From: Candidatus Iainarchaeum sp.
GTDB lineage: Archaea; Iainarchaeota; Iainarchaeia; Iainarchaeales; GCA-2688035
Direction of reading: 5' to 3'
Length of the DNA stretch: 7,244 nt
NCBI GenBank assembly: GCA_028712575.1
Contig: JAQTPU010000038.1
Location: 1-7,244, forward strand
The notes under the pieces were generated by a model that saw nothing but the letters and a program-made list of their open reading frames with translations, did not search any database and had not been told where the DNA came from. Positions 5,977 through 7,244 of the stretch are shown piece by piece. A program made the translations under genes and the position numbers. Position 1 is the stretch's first letter. Every line of letters begins with the position of its first letter.

Positions 5977-6714
5977 TCATTCCCCCAGGTATGCTTCAAG
6001 CACTTTCGGATTTTTCTTGATTTTTTGCGGTGTTCCTTCCGCAATTACTTTTCCTTCATCCATTACAACAACAGTGTCGGCTATTCCAAGAGTAAAGTTC
6101 ATGTCATGCTCGATTAAAAAAACTGTTTCTCCCTGCTTTTTCAGCTTTAGCAAAAGCCCAGCAATTTCCTTTCTTAGTTTCGGGTTAACTCCTGCAACAG
6201 GCTCGTCAAGCATAAGAAGCTTGTGCGGATTAATCATTGCGCGCGCAAGTTCCACTAACCTTTTCTGGCCATAGCTTAAATCGCGCGCCTGCTTGTTTTC
6301 AAAGCGCTCCATTCCGATTGTTTTCAGGACTTCGCGGGCTTTTGCTTCTTTTTCTTTTGAAATCGGGTTCATGCCAAAAAAATTCTTCAGGAATTTTGTG
6401 TCTTCATTGTCAAAAGCAATCAGCATGTTTTCCCTTACAGTCAGGTTTCCAAACAAGCGCGCCTGCTGGAACAGCCTTGAAATTCCCAGATTGGAGATTG
6501 TTTCAGGTTTGAGCTTTGAAATCTGTTTTCCTGAAAAAACAATTTTTCCTGAATCCGGCTGAAGGACACCGCATACAAGATTGAAAACAGTTGTTTTTCC
6601 GCTTCCATTCGGGCCAATCAGGGCAGTAATTGTTCCGGCTTTCACATCAAAAGAGCAGCCATCCACTGCCCTTACTCCCCCAAAGTTTTTATGAAGATTC
6701 TGGATTGAAAGCAT
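5977..6714 (-). CDS. livG: Branched-chain amino acid ABC transporter ATP-binding protein, LivG type
   Basis: This is the second ATPase of the importer, working with LivF on the cytoplasmic side. It has 245 residues, slightly shorter than E. coli LivG (about 255). The Walker A is GPNGSGKTT at 34-42, the Q-loop Gln is at 83 in RLFQQARLF, followed by LTVRENML. The signature is LSYGQ at 146-150, which is typical of LivG. The Walker B is LLMLDEP at 166-172 with catalytic Glu171, the D-loop AGVNP follows, and the H-loop His203 is in IEHDM. The C-terminus has VIAEGTPQKIKKNPKVLEAYLG, the usual LivG ending. The start is supported by AGGA at 6724-6721, 6 bases before the ATG. It lies 47 bases after receptor 4 and is followed at once by receptor 3. 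Family assignment is secure. Confidence 0.95.
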   Translation of the reverse strand: MLSIQNLHKNFGGVRAVDGCSFDVKAGTITALIGPNGSGKTTVFNLVCGVLQPDSGKIVFSGKQISKLKPETISNLGISRLFQQARLFGNLTVRENMLIAFDNEDTKFLKNFFGMNPISKEKEAKAREVLKTIGMERFENKQARDLSYGQKRLVELARAMINPHKLLMLDEPVAGVNPKLRKEIAGLLLKLKKQGETVFLIEHDMNFTLGIADTVVVMDEGKVIAEGTPQKIKKNPKVLEAYLGE

Positions 6715-6736
6715 GGTATATCCTAGGCAAAAATGG

Positions 6737-6748
6737 TTAATTAAAATA
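6737..6748 (-). promoter_or_regulatory. Possible internal TATA-like element before livG
   Basis: The 47-base gap between receptor 4 and livG contains TATTTTAATTAA on the minus strand, about 29 bases before the livG ATG. It could drive a nearly leaderless transcript, but an AGGA site at 6724-6721 argues for translation from a longer transcript. AT-rich gaps give such matches by chance. Confidence 0.2.
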
Positions 6749-6761
6749 TGCTTTCAAACAA

Positions 6762-7244
6762 TTATTCCTTCAAAACAACAAATTTTCCATTCTTTGCAAT
6801 TTTCAGGATTACCGGTTTTATTACATCGCCGTTTTTGTCAAAGCTTGTGTTGCCCCCAACTCCGGGGTAATTTTTCAGGGGGTACAAATAATCCCTTATG
6901 CATTCAGTATTGTCTCCTTTGCAGTTTTTTATTGCCTCTGCGAGAATTTTCACCGCATCATATGCGTTTGCGGAAGCAACTTCTGGCTCTTTTCCAAATC
7001 TTGCAAAATACACATTCCTGAAGTTTTGAACATCTGGCGCCTGAGAATCAAAAGCAGCTGAAGTTGCAATCACGCCTTCAGCACTATCCCCTGCGATTGT
7101 GAAAAACTCGTTTGAAATAATCGGCATTCCGCCAAAAATTTTTCCATCAAAATTAAGCTCCCTCAATTGTTTTACAATGAAGCCTGCATCCTGGCCGGCT
7201 GTAGAAGCGATATAAACCGCTTCAGAACTGGTCTGCTTTAATTT
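6762..7244 (-). CDS. LivK-type substrate-binding protein (receptor 4), C-terminal part
   Basis: The frame is open to the right edge, leaving 160 C-terminal residues; the signal peptide and first lobe lie outside. Visible parts match the second lobe of the family: KQTSSEAVYIASTAGQDAGF, VKQLRELNF, AEGVIATSAAFD, ANAYDAVKILAEAIK, and a typical end (GGNTSFDKNGDV, ILKIAKNGKFVVLKE). CKGDNTEC at visible residues 108-115 is a CxxxxxxC pair matching receptor 2, its closest relative in the window at the C-terminus. Where LivJ has the amino-group-binding Glu after a Gly, this protein has FGGMPIIS with no acidic residue, so its ligand is probably different. A TTG at 7166 could be mistaken for a start, but coding sequence clearly continues upstream of it. 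It is the most upstream gene seen in the cluster. Confidence 0.9.
   Translation of the reverse strand, partial: KLKQTSSEAVYIASTAGQDAGFIVKQLRELNFDGKIFGGMPIISNEFFTIAGDSAEGVIATSAAFDSQAPDVQNFRNVYFARFGKEPEVASANAYDAVKILAEAIKNCKGDNTECIRDYLYPLKNYPGVGGNTSFDKNGDVIKPVILKIAKNGKFVVLKE

Noticed and set aside
7164..7166. TTG at 7166 as the start of a short receptor protein
   Set aside because: The frame continues upstream to the window edge with sequence typical of the second lobe (AVYIASTAGQDAGF), so the gene is merely cut by the window.
1..7244. tRNA, rRNA, CRISPR array or transposase
   Set aside because: I looked for cloverleaf-like arms, regularly spaced repeats and transposase motifs on both strands and saw none; the only repeats are the short ones listed.

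Overview
The window looks like a piece of an archaeal genome, quite possibly a small-genome (DPANN-type) archaeon. The evidence is a short protein that looks like a histone fold, an archaeal-style winged-helix/RelE-type gene pair, TATA-like boxes instead of bacterial -35/-10 promoters, and Shine-Dalgarno sites of the GGAGGTG kind. Base composition is about 45% G+C in the transport genes by hand count. The lineage is an inference; no rRNA or other phylogenetic marker is present.

Layout. Bases 1-191 (minus) hold the start of a membrane-anchored protein that runs off the left edge. Bases 192-425 are a divergent promoter region with a direct repeat and an inverted repeat. Bases 426-848 (plus) encode the histone-fold-like protein, which ends 3 bases from a convergent gene inside a shared palindrome. 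From 852 to 7244 everything is on the minus strand. In transcription order it reads: C-terminal part of a substrate-binding protein (right edge), LivG-type ATPase, three complete LivK-type lipoproteins, a winged-helix/RelE-like pair, LivF-type ATPase, and a small basic protein of unknown function. Spacing is very tight (ATGA and TAATG overlaps, gaps of 3 to 10 bases), so most of it is probably one transcription unit, with a likely extra promoter in front of the winged-helix/RelE pair.

How the genes work together. LivG and LivF are the two cytoplasmic ATPases of a branched-chain/hydrophobic amino acid (HAAT family) ABC importer. The four LivK-type proteins would capture ligand outside the cell, anchored by lipid. 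The membrane permeases LivH and LivM, which the importer needs, are not in the window; the likely place is beyond 7244. The unusual points are the four diverged receptors around one ATPase pair, two of them carrying an extra C-terminal cysteine pair, and an AT-richer toxin-antitoxin-like cassette lodged between the receptors and livF. I see no CRISPR, tRNA, rRNA or transposon. I found no clearly new multi-gene system. The best candidates for a second look are the receptor array, the inserted cassette, the histone-like protein and the small basic protein.
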